Below, in pieces: positions 31,931 to 42,104 of a stretch of 64,000 bases of DNA. Made by a program: the position numbers and the translations under genes. Source of the stretch: Utricularia gibba (taxonomy: Eukaryota; Streptophyta; Magnoliopsida; Lamiales; Lentibulariaceae); the NCBI GenBank assembly GCA_002189035.1, contig NEEC01000017.1, positions 248,001 through 312,000 on the forward strand, in the 5' to 3' direction. The first letter of the stretch is position 1. Every line of letters begins with the position of its first letter. The notes beneath the pieces were generated by a model that worked only from the letters and a program-made list of their open reading frames with translations, had not been told where the DNA came from and ran no database searches.

Positions 31931-32800
31931 ACACTATACTAGATGGGATGCTAAGATAACCAATTATTTGAAAACCTGAAATTATGGAAAGCGTTTCCAG
32001 AGTCACCAACCTTCACTGATCCAAACACCATTGCAGTTACAAAATGGGAGGACAAACAACTTTTAGCTAGAAGTGTAATTGATGCAGCTATTAATGGTGA
32101 AGCTTATGATCATATTATCTTTTACAAAACACCAAGGAAGCATGGGAAATACTAACTGAAGAGTTATCTATTACTGAAGACAAGAAGGAAAAGAAGTCAC
32201 AAATCTATGGAGGATGATTGATAATCTGAAACTTCAACCAGGGAGCTCAATCTTCACCTTCTCAAATACTCTATTACTTGCAGTTAAAAACTCAAAGGAT
32301 TAGGTTAATCCATTGACATCAGGCAAGTCAAAGACAAAATTGTCAGTGTACTTCCTAGATCCTATGCCTTTGCAGTAACTACTATTGAATCTACAAGGGG
32401 ACTCAAGAAGCTAATAGCGGCTCAATTTATTGAGACACTAGAGGTTGCTGAAAATTGTGAGAAAAAGTACTAAGAAGTTAAAGCTACATAAGGAGCTTTC
32501 AAGGCAACTTTCAATGCGCCAATTGAAAAGGAAAGGAATGGAGGATATCCCGCTTATCCATATTCAAGCAAAAAAAAATTTCCCATCATATTGCTTCTAA
32601 CACCCATAAAATATTTGTGATTATTGTCAAGAGAAAGGACATGTCCAAAGACTGTGCAAAGTTAGGAAAAATGATGAACAAAATAGAACAATGAAGAAAA
32701 CCACTAAAGATCTTGATGAAACCCAAAAGACTTTTTTTGTTGTATCACTTTCTACTTTCTTAAATGGAAAAGAAGTTCTTGATCTTTAATTCCTCCAAAA
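31911..32800 (+). pseudogene. Copia B gag with zinc knuckle
   Basis: MALFDRKHYTRWDAKITNYL (31911) opens the frame. After stops and frameshifts, EAYDHII and the zinc knuckle ICDYCQEKGHVQRLC (32610-32655, CX2CX4HX4C) are seen. Gag packages the element RNA in active copies. The first ATG overlaps the end of the inferred 5' LTR, another sign that the LTR boundary is approximate. Confidence 0.75.
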
Positions 32801-32989
32801 AGACATCAATTTAGTAACCGCAAGTGCTAATGGACAACTCGAGAGAAAGGATTGGTGATTCATGTCTCCAACCAGAGCTACTACATATCTATTGCAGCAT
32901 GAAAACATATCCTACATATAAACATGGAAAACAATGTATCATGTTAAACCATTGAAGCTTGTCCTAGATAAAGGCCAATGCTTACTAAT

Positions 32990-35140
32990 ACATCAATCAG
33001 TAATAGGTATTTTCTCATTTTTTGTAGATGATTATATAAACATTGTTGGCTGTATTTTCTTACCAACAAGTTTGTGTTAGTGTATGTGTTCTAAAGACAA
33101 TCAAATCATTGTCAAATCTTATCTTATGATATTTACTTTGAATTGTGATCAAATTTATATCATTGATAAAATCCTCTACTTGATCTATGTGCTATAGAAA
33201 TTATAATGAGATCATAATGTGAGATTCTTCAAGCATTTATGTTCAAGTTAAAAACTCCCTGGTTAGAGTGTTTGTGAAATGAGGATATCACAAATACGGA
33301 TAAGCTGGCACACATTGAGTTCCCTAAACTGTTTAGGCAATGGTTCTCACAATTGACGTAATGAGATTACTAGAACCTATGTGTGGATGTCGATTAGAGA
33401 ATCGATTCACTGGATGACTCATCTTCGAGATACTACAATGGGAAGCTAACCAAGTGTCAGTAGCAAGATCTCGAATATGACAGCCGTGCAATTAAGCTTA
33501 GACTTGAGGTCAACAAAGTTATCTTGATGTTAAGCTCACATTTTCGCTCATTACTAATGGGAGCCTAACCATGGCTTGCCTAGTATGGATGAGTAGGGAT
33601 GTGACTCCTTAAGGTTGGAGATAGTTGATTGATCAATAAAGGATTCATCACTCATGTTAGCAATGAGATCATATCTCTAGTAATTGCATCAAAGCCTAAC
33701 AGTAAGTCCTGGGCCCAGGGTAATGATACTCAAATTGTTTGAGTAGGTCATTGAGTGTTAGTGCTTGAATGCAATTATAAGTTCGATACATCAGAAAGAC
33801 ACACACCCTTGTTCTGGTACCGAATGAGATATAAGTATGATGAAAACTGTTCATTGTATGGTGGTTGGTCATGGAAAGGCTCAATCAATTCACCTGATTA
33901 TTCTTTAATCTTGGGGATCATGATATGTTGGTAGACATCACTCATGATCGATAATGATGGATTTGATTAATTAAGAGTTAATTAATAAATCCATTATTAC
34001 GGTCTTGATTGAAGAAGCCTATAGGGTCACACACAATAGTGGAGTCACTCAACGATATAAAATAGAATGACACAATTACATGAGATGTAATTGGTAAAGT
34101 GGATAAATTAAATTGAGAGTTATTTTGAGATTAATATTGATTAAACTCAAAATAAAAGATCATATATAGATAAGATTTGGAACATATACATATCTCCACA
34201 AGATAAGATCTTTACGGAGATATGATTTGATATGTTACCATATATCTATCAAAAGATTTAGATCTTGAGATCTGCTCCAAGGGTCTTCGTGCTCTTTGAG
34301 ACTAATCCACAAGGAGGCGTTTTTCTCTACTAGCACCTGAGGAATTCGACCAGCATTCAAGAGCCTTGAGAAGGTTATCGACGGAGTGCTCCACGTGTGG
34401 ATACCATAGAGGCCGTCTCCTATTGGCGGTTGGTGAACAACGGAGTCATCTGAAAGGTATTTCAGCATCCCTTAGTCTGATGTATACCGTATTCCAAGAT
34501 CTGCGTTGAGGGTTTCTCAACCTTTAAAATTCCCCTGCTTTTGAGACATACGATGTCTACGAGAAACCCAACAGTTTGAAGTTCTGATCTATTTCAAGAA
34601 ATTGAAGGCATTGATGACAAATCAAAGTAAAGAAAAAAAATTATGCATATGAGGATAGACAATGATGGGGAGTACACATCTTATGAATTAGATGAAATCT
34701 TTACTCAAAAGGAATAATTCACCACTATACAACACAAAAATGGCATAAGTGAGGAAAAATCGAACAATCATGGAAATGGCTAGATGTATGTTTTTTGAAA
34801 AAGAAATTCCTTTTAAATATTGAGCAAAGATAATTAATTCATTTGTATTTTTGCAAAACAAATTGATCACCAAAGGAACTACTCAATGTAAGGCACCCTA
34901 TGAACTTTGGCATGGGAGGAAACCTCATCTGGAGAATCTATGTATTTTTGGTAGTGTGTGCTATGCTCACATACCAAAATAAAGGAGGAAGAAACAAGAT
35001 AAGAAAGCATCAATTGGGATCTTTATGAGATATTGTGAAACAATTAAAGGGTATTAGGTACTAGATGTAAGTACCTTTTGAATTATGACCAATCAAGGTA
35101 TTGTCTTTGATGAAACCAAGAAATGAGATTGGAATGAAGC
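32990..35140 (+). pseudogene. Copia B integrase region, split by solo LTR
   Basis: FFVDDYINIVGCIFLPTSK lies just left of the solo LTR. KLKALMTNQSK (34595-34630) lies just right of it, continuing the same protein. Further on, APYELWHGRKPHLENLCIFG and GIVFDETKK mark the integrase C-terminal part. Catalytic residues around the middle are lost in stop-rich sequence. Confidence 0.75.
33075..34573 (-). mobile_element. Solo LTR (family L1), inverted copy, target duplication GTTTG
   Basis: This 1,499-bp LTR is the reverse-oriented sister of 19896-21380, and they share long near-identical stretches by eye. On + it starts TGTTAGTGTATGTG and ends GAAACCCAACA. GTTTG flanks it at 33070-33074 and 34574-34578. 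It interrupts the integrase of copia B. The 62-codon frame at 33696-33884 (-) is the same as that in the sister LTR at 20571-20759 with two residue changes. Confidence 0.92.
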
Positions 35141-35617
35141 CATGAAAGAAGATAGTGGAATCTCTGTACAGTATGCAAAGCAATCATTAAATTTCTTTCC
35201 ATCCTTAGAAAGTATTTCAAAGGAAGGTCAGAAACAACTAACAATGGAAATCACATTTGATGTATTAGAAACTTCACTTGACATTGTGAATACACAAATA
35301 GGAGAAGAGACTGCAACTCTTTTAAAAGAAGCAAGAAACCATGATAAAATAAATGGTAAAGAGGATGAAATTGCAAATACTTGAAGAAATCCCTCTATAA
35401 ATGAAGTCAAGTCAGAACATGAACTTAGTAAGGAAAGCTATGAGGAAATGGTTGTGGTTTTCAATAATGAAGAACAATCTTCAATCATAGCCAAAAGACA
35501 TGCTCAATGTTGTGATCAAAAGATTGTTGGTGAAACTAAAATTCTAGTCAAAAGGAAAGCCACTGATGAATTAAGAGTCATACGATTGAAGATAGTATTC
35601 TACCTTTTCATATAATT

Positions 35618-36740
35618 ATGTCAATTAATGAAGAACCTGATAGTGAATACAGCCCTAGGAATCTCATGCAGGAAATTGGATTAGCAAGTGAAAATACGGT
35701 GGATAATAACAAAAGTGATGATGAAGGAAGAAGAGACATAGGAATAAAGCAATTTCTCAATGAAACTAAGAATTGTAGCAACTCAGAAAAGGATGGGAGT
35801 GAGGACTCAGGAAATATACTTTGGCATAGTACCTTCTATGACCCTGCACATAGGCCTCAAGTTCAAAAATACAAAAATCTCAGTGATATGAAAGATAAAA
35901 TTATGTTGGTACTGAAACTTGAAACCATGGCTAAAGCCTTGGAATATCCGTGTTGGAAGAATGCAATGGCCGTTGGAATAGAAACGATAAAAAAATGGCA
36001 CTTGGACCTTAGTTTCTAGAACTACAAATAAAAAAATAATACGTGTAAAAGTGAGTATTTCAAGTCAAACTGAATTCATATGAAACAATCAACAAATCAA
36101 AGTCAAAACTTGTTTCCAAAGAGCACATGGAAAAAGAATGAATTTATTATATTGAAACCTTTGCACCTATTGCAAGATTGGATACAATAAAACTTCTTTT
36201 AGCCATGTCAGTAAGTCAAAACTGGAAGGTTTATCATCTGGATGTGAAATCTGCATTTTTAAATGGCACATTGAATGAAGAAATATATGTCTACCAACGA
36301 CAAGACTTTGTTAAAGAAGGAGAAGAAGATAAAGTTATGTTGTTGCATAAAGCTTTCTACGCTTTAAAGAAGGCACCTCGAGAGTGCTATAGAAAAATTG
36401 ACAATCATTTTGTGAAACATGGTTTTTTAGCAAAAATGACCTCAAGCTATACATTTTAACTACTCAAATTGAAGACAAGGTAATAGTGAGTCTTTATGTT
36501 GATGACATTCTAATAAAAGGAAGAAGTGAAGAATTTTGTAATGGAACAAAAGAAACTTTTGATGGATACCTTTGAAATGAGCAATCTAGGGGAAATGAAT
36601 TACTTTCTTGGACTAGAAGTGTCAAACATCAAAAGAAATTTTCTTAGGGCAAGAAAAATATGCAAAGGAATTGATAAGAAAATACAAACTAGACAAGAAA
36701 TGATATGCATCGGTACATATCTCACTAGACTCTAAACCAA
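35618..36740 (+). pseudogene. Copia B reverse transcriptase
   Basis: An acidic linker (35618-35840) leads to EYPCWKNAMAVGIETIKKW. Next come FAPIARLDTIKLLLAMSVS, LDVKSAFLNGTLNEEIYVYQ and VMLLHKAFYALKKAP (36160-36390), the first catalytic Asp region. SLYVDDILIKG (36490-36520) carries the YVDD active site, followed by NLGEMNYFLGLEV. Stops at 36020-36150 and a frameshift near 36455 disable it. Confidence 0.88.
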
Positions 36741-36829
36741 TCAATCTGAATGTAGAAAAATCGGGAATTATCAATGATCCTCATAATCTTGCAAATGAAA
36801 GATTACAAAAGTATTATAGGGTCACTCAT

Positions 36830-37440
36830 ATACCTTTTTGTCACATGATCAGATATCTCTTTTGTTGTAGTACTTTTATCATGTTTTATGGCCTAGGCTC
36901 ACCCAAATCATCTTGAGTGTGCAAAGAAAGCACTGAACTATGTTAAAGGCACCTCAAATTTTGGTTTATGCTAGAAAAGACACATTAGCCTTAAGTTGGA
37001 GTGTTTTGTTGTTAGAGATTTTTCCAAAGACAATGATGATTTTAAGTTGACCACTGGCAACATTTTCACACTATGAGGCACATCTTTTGTTTAGAACAGT
37101 AAAAAACATGAAATTGTGGTGCAATCAATTGCTGAAACCAAATATATGGCTGGAGCTTTAGTAGGAAATCATGTCATTTGGATTTTAAAACTTTTTGATG
37201 GCCTGAAAACCCTATGTTGTTCAGACGAAGTATGCATATTAACATTAAATATCATGTGTTGCATGATAATGTGCAGGATAAAGCGATTCGAGTGGAGTAT
37301 GTGAAGGCAAAAGACCAAACCACCGACATTTTGACAAAGCTCCTCTATCCCAAACAATTCTACTATCCAAGGAGCAAATTGGGACTAAAGGAAAAATATC
37401 TCAAACAAGAATGCAAAAGGAATTCGAATTTACCTCATCA
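36830..37440 (+). pseudogene. Copia B RNase H and pol end
   Basis: EIVVQSIAETKYMAGALVGN (37112-37170) is the RNase H block, and YVKAKDQTTDILTKLLYPK (37298-37355) is the conserved pol C-terminus. A polypurine-type tract AAGGTGGAG lies next to the 3' LTR. Confidence 0.85.
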
Positions 37441-37448
37441 AGGTGGAG

Positions 37449-37862
37449 TGTTGGGAGGTGATAAAAAAATCCTCAACAATCAGGTGCTATTGATGAAGAA
37501 GAAGAGAAAACTTAAGGATAACACATAGGTTGAAGAAGAGGAACTAAATGTGGATTATCAACCATGAGCCATTTGAACATGATTTAAACTTGAAGAGGCC
37601 ACTATGAGGAATAGGCCCAAGAGCAAAAGTCCAGTCACAATTAAGACAACCAATTCAAAGCCCACAACTTCAAATTACAACGAGCATATAATTATTATAG
37701 CCTTTTGTGTATAAATAGGAGCAAATACAGATTAACTAAGACTATTCTTTATAAAAAAATCATTTTTATTCTAAAAATCCTCAATTTCAGAGGATAATAC
37801 TTCAAGTTCAAAAGTCTCAAAGTTAAGGCTTCAAGTTAGGAAGTTGGAACCTTAAATCCTTT
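37449..37862 (+). repeat. Copia B 3' LTR
   Basis: It starts TGTTGGGAGG directly after the polypurine tract and ends at the target duplication GCAGC (37863-37867). It is homologous to the 5' LTR at 31516. Confidence 0.75.
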
Positions 37863-38234
37863 TAGCAGCAACCCTTGTGCCTTGTGACTCAAAGAGCACA
37901 GTTGCAATGATAAAGAATCCAATTTTCCATGAAAGAACAAAATATATTTCTGTAAATATCATTGTTTCAAGAAAAGATACATCCAGAAAAACATAGTTTC
38001 TGAATGTATCTTCCCCATCGGCAACCAATGCTTTATGGTTATGAATATGCGAGATCACAATGAAATAAATATGAGCAGCCTAATTGTAATGTATTGGAGC
38101 AATAAAGATCAAACTCAGTTTGAAAGGCCGACAGATAAGTCAAGAGTTAACTAAAGTGCACAGAGTGAGTCATTAGTAATAAATGGAAAAGAGTCAGGCA
38201 AGAGTTTCACTCATACAAAGTAGACGAAGTTGAC

Positions 38235-41108
38235 TCAGAGCTGAAGAGGCAGTTGATCGTGCAGAGAGTAGTCGTTGTTGGGTTCCATGAGATTCACAGG
38301 TAAGAAGTTTCTGAGGTCATAAGGCTGTGAGTTCATGCCCTGATACTCGGATCCAACCGCTGGCACCTGGACTGGGAGAAGGTTTATCTGCTGCTGTGCT
38401 CTCTCGTTCTCAGCTATCTGCAATGTAAGCATTCCAATTCCACATTCAGGTTCAGTGTTTACGCATGTTTGAGTTTCACAGGCTCCAGCAGTGACCTTTG
38501 CACGAAGAAACATGTTGGCGTTGTGCAGCTCCGCCTCCTGTACAACAAATTCACAACTGAGTATACTAATTATCTGAGCTGATTTCAGACAAACTTCAGT
38601 CGAGAAATGTACCCTTTTCTGCATGAGCTCAATCTCGGCATACAACAGTTCATTCTGCATGCAAAAAGATATCTCAAAATGTGTCATCTCTTGAGGGTTC
38701 AATCAAGATTCACTACACTACTACCTTCTTGGAGCGGATTTTAGTGATGGCTTTCTCGACTTTTAATTCTGTATTCTTGAGGTCCTTCAAGTTCATGCTC
38801 CCGACTCCCTCTCCAATCATTTTCCTGAACACAAGTAGTTCACTGAATGCCACAAAAGTTGGAGAGCAATGTGAAAGTGTAATAGCCACACACAAACATG
38901 CCTGTTCTCAGTTTGTGCTTCTCGGATCAATTTCCGTAGCTTGTTGGATTCTTGCTGGTAAAACTGGCAAAAAAGGATCAAATAGGTCATCTTACCATCT
39001 ATTCTTCTTCACCTCTTATACCATCTATGCTCTAACCTGCACATTGGCTTCTGATGCGGAGACAGAAATGGAAGAATCAGCTGTCGCTTTCTTGTATCTC
39101 TCAATGGTTGCCCTAACACTGGATTCACATTATCTCATCACAATCGATCAAACCAAAGCACAGAAGCATACATGAACTACTCGGTGTGTATATTTAATAA
39201 ATATGCTTTAAAGAAGGAAGACAAAATTTAAGCAAACACATCTGCAATAGTAACAGTAATGCAGGAACCCTTCTGTCATGATAAGCTGAAAACTTAATTC
39301 CGTCGACATTGGCTCTAGCATCTTTAGTTGTGGGTTTTCGCCACGTGTCCCATGTACCGAAGGTTAATACCCAGGAACTTCCCCCAATACCCACCTCGTT
39401 TCATTCAAAATCCCGATGATGCTTTCAACGATTCAGTGTCTAGCTGGGTGAATCATGACCCATTGATTCTTATGGGGCTTGGAAGGGGTAAAGATTTAAT
39501 CTGTAGAGGGAATACATGCAGAAATCAGCGTATACAAATAGTATGCCTTGTTTGTCTTCTCTGATTTCGGGGGGTTTGAGTGAAGGAATCTCCACTCAGA
39601 GCAGCCATTTTTCACATTGCGGCATTTCCCATGCAACCCAGGGATGAATGCAGAAAGAAAAGCCATCTGCTTTCGGTTTCTGTACTGGGGGAGGCACAAA
39701 TTGGAACTCGGTTTCTATGCCAACATCACACTTCATCTTCTTCAATGAAAAAGCAGAAGAAGAAGCTCATTTCAAGCTTAAAAAACATAGTGTCTGAGAG
39801 CGTGACTGATTGAAAGTGCATCATGGTAAAAGGTCTACTCTGATGCAGAAAAGGTAAACGTTTCACATTTGAAGATAGAAAGAAAAGGGGGTGTCTGAAG
39901 AGGTGGTAAGAGAAACTTAGCAAAGGAAGAGCACGAGCCCTTCTGGGGAAACTGAAAATTGAATTCTGACATGACCAAAGATTCATTCTGTGGTTCTTAA
40001 AATTCATGTGACCAACTCACCATTCGCCATATCATACACAAAGTCGTTTTTTAAGCTCAATCAATAACACTAAACCATAGAACCCGGTAGCAAAGCTGTA
40101 AAAATGAAGTCAAAATCCCATCTTTCGTATATGAGAAAGTGTAAGTTTTCAGTTTACTGTTTTTCAGAAACCCTAGTTATCTATATTTGGGATCTAAGTT
40201 TTCTTTCTTAAAATAAAATCAAAAAAATGAAATGGAGGTTGAGTAAGGGTCAAATGAGGGTTGGAAAGAGGGAAATTGAGCAAATGAGAAGTTGACAGCA
40301 TCATACTGGAGCTGTTTCTAACTCTGACAGATGACATGTGGTGAACTCTATGTATGCATCAAACAAGAATGAAGGAGCACAAGCCAGCTGATTCCATGGG
40401 CGTCAGCACGAAGTGCACTAGGCAAGCCCTAATCTTTTCGTCCATTTCTCCATCAAGGTTTCACTTGTTTTGCCTGTATCCCTAACTTGTTTTGTATGGC
40501 TTGTGTCTGTATCAATTCCATCAGATCTGGAAGCTATGTCTAACAGGAACATGACGAGGGGCACAGAAAGTGAAGAAGAACATCACAAAAGCTCATAAAG
40601 GGAAGGTCAACACCCAAGGAGTGGATGGAAGCTCTATCACCTTAGCAGATCTACTAGATTTTCATGACATAAGAAATCCAAACTTAACCTCCTTGTAAGG
40701 GAATAAGAATCTCAAATAAGAGATCGGCAAGTTAAGATCTTTTCTTGTTGTTAACCTTTTTCGGTGTCATGGCTTACTATTTGATTGAGATCTAGAAGCT
40801 GGGTGTGAAATAGCCACTAGATCTTGAAGGAAAGCAAAAAAAGGGGAAGAAGGAGAAGGCTTTTTGTATTTTTGTTACCTGTTGTTTGCATATTCGTAAA
40901 GCCTTCCTCTAGTGGAGAAGACGATGAGGGCGATCTCGGCATCGCACAGCACCGAAAGCTCATACGCCTTCTTGAGGAGGCCATTTCTACGTTTGCAGAA
41001 GGTGACTTGGCGGTTTGTAGTGTTCTCAATCCTCTTGATCTCAATTTTCCCTCTCCCGTTTTTCCTCGAAGAGTTGGAATTCTCAGATTCTTGATTAGGA
41101 AACTCCAT
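38235..41108 (-). CDS. AG: AGAMOUS-lineage MADS-box transcription factor
   Basis: It acts in the nucleus, and the family specifies stamens, carpels and ovules. Seven coding exons on minus are 40879-41108, 39037-39118, 38902-38963, 38725-38824, 38613-38654, 38496-38537 and 38235-38417, giving 246 residues. Exon sizes 82, 62, 100, 42 and 42 are the standard MIKC pattern. A 17-residue N-terminal extension precedes [12 protein letters not shown], which favours the C (AG) over the D (STK) lineage. The MADS domain (18-75) is intact. The I domain has [14 protein letters not shown], the K domain [17 protein letters not shown] and [14 protein letters not shown]. The C-terminus has AG motifs I/II ([23 protein letters not shown]). 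Exon 4 ([19 protein letters not shown]) departs from the usual LKQLENRLE heptads. Intron 1 is long (1.76 kb), and intron 3 starts with GC, not GT. Intron 6 is 78 bp and open. There is no leucine-rich repression motif. Confidence 0.93.
39119..40878 (-). promoter_or_regulatory. Long first intron of the AG-like gene, possible regulatory intron
   Basis: In Arabidopsis AG the large second intron (which lies between the MADS and I exons) carries the main enhancers, and this intron occupies the same position. I see scattered CCANTG (LEAFY-type) cores, for example CATTGG at 39307-39312 and CCATTG at 39460-39465, but no clear CCAATCA cluster or perfect CArG box. The regulatory role is inferred from position only. 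Confidence 0.35.
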
Positions 41109-42104
41109 AGATGCAGTAGGCTGAGATGAAAAACAAGCAAAAGATTAGCATAGAAGGGCTGGCTTCTGCAGAAATGGAAGTTTGATCAAAAGATTAGAAG
41201 CTGCTTTGGGCAACACCAACAAAACAGAAACTCAGAAGCACCCAAAAACAGCTAAACATGAATGATTTTCTTTATCCCTCACTAGAGCTGAATATGTTTT
41301 GCAGTTAGGTGAACTCTCAAACCTGGTAAAGAAGGGGAAGCTAAGGCAGGCAGGCAACTGAATCAAGAAAGAGGGTTCTTTAATACTTCTCTCCCCTATC
41401 AGAATCCATTTACTTCCAACGTATTCTGATGAGAGCAATGAGATAAGAATGCAGAAAATGGAACTGCGGAGACGTATTTATGGTCACGACGCAGACCCCC
41501 AACAAGACAGCATTTTTAGCTTTTGCTTTCCTTTCTCCACCAAAAAAAAAGAGATCATCATCATCATCCTCGGTATTATTGTTGCTGAATAAAATTGGAA
41601 ACGAGGGACATGGGGATGCCAGTACTCTCTTTCTCAAGTATGGGATAAAGGTGGGAGATGAGAGGAGAGGAGAGGGAAGGTTCATTCGAGAAGAGAGCAG
41701 TGAGGAGGGCTTGGCCAACTTGTACTGGGAAATTGACTCATCATCACATCACACACACACACTCGAATACTTACTTCATGTTGCACTCACGGCCTCCTTA
41801 GCCATTTTCTTCTGCTTTTAATGAAACTGGCAAATGAGTCAAGAGACTATGCCTACTGTCGTCTCCCGTTTTCGGATATCATGCAAATCAAAATCATTAA
41901 TTAATTAATTATATGAATCGGAGTTCGAACACCATCGTCATAGAGTTTGGGTTTTGGGCCGAATGTGAACCCAATCCCGTTTCTGGTGAGAGCCTAATGA
42001 CATGGGAAATCGATACCCAAGTAGCAAGTAGTACGTGTGCATTTAGATTACATCCTCAAATCCTGGCTGCTGAGTTGAGTGGAGTGGATCGCTGACCTGC
42101 TCCT
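41109..42104. promoter_or_regulatory. Upstream region of AG-like gene / 3' flank of the kinase gene
   Basis: The 1-kb spacer holds the MADS-gene 5' leader and promoter and the kinase 3' end. It contains CT/GA-rich tracts (41650-41690), a TCA/CA simple repeat (41735-41760) and an ATAAATA element on minus near 41473-41481, preceded by CC, that could be a TATA box for a 370-base leader. Low-complexity frames at 41410-41821 on both strands are not credible genes. Confidence 0.4.

Larger units (their letters stand above)
31516..37862 (+). mobile_element. Copia retrotransposon B, inserted in copia A (target duplication GCAGC)
   Basis: The element is flanked by GCAGC at 31511-31515 and 37863-37867, and copia A's RNase H frame joins cleanly across the gap. 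The 5' LTR begins TATTGGGAAGTGAT and the 3' LTR at 37449 begins TGTTGGGAGGTGAT. They align for about 300 bases and then diverge. Internal order is gag with zinc knuckle, protease position, integrase (itself split by a solo LTR), reverse transcriptase and RNase H. Numerous stops and strong LTR divergence indicate age. The termini (TA/TG...TA) are less canonical than the other elements, so ends may be off by a few bases. Confidence 0.85.
24792..38090 (+). mobile_element. Copia retrotransposon A, host of two nested elements, 3'-truncated
   Basis: The internal sequence occurs in three blocks. 24814-26127 has gag (VVWKFNGENYAMW), zinc knuckle PCEYYKQSAHYKNNC and the pre-integrase block. 29446-31510 has integrase, the RT end and part of RNase H. 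37868-38090 has CDSKSTVAMIKNPIFHERTK, the RNase H block that follows directly. The blocks are separated by the Harbinger element and by copia B, each bounded by target duplications, and the reading frame lines up across both. The N-terminal half of the reverse transcriptase is deleted (around 30600-30660), and stops are frequent. No 3' LTR was found: the element stops about 145 bases from the MADS-box gene stop codon. Confidence 0.85.

Noticed and set aside
41410-41821. Opposed open frames of 102 and 113 codons upstream of the AG-like gene
   Set aside because: Low-complexity Ser/Asp/Lys runs from CT/GA and TCA repeats. They lie in the promoter/leader region.
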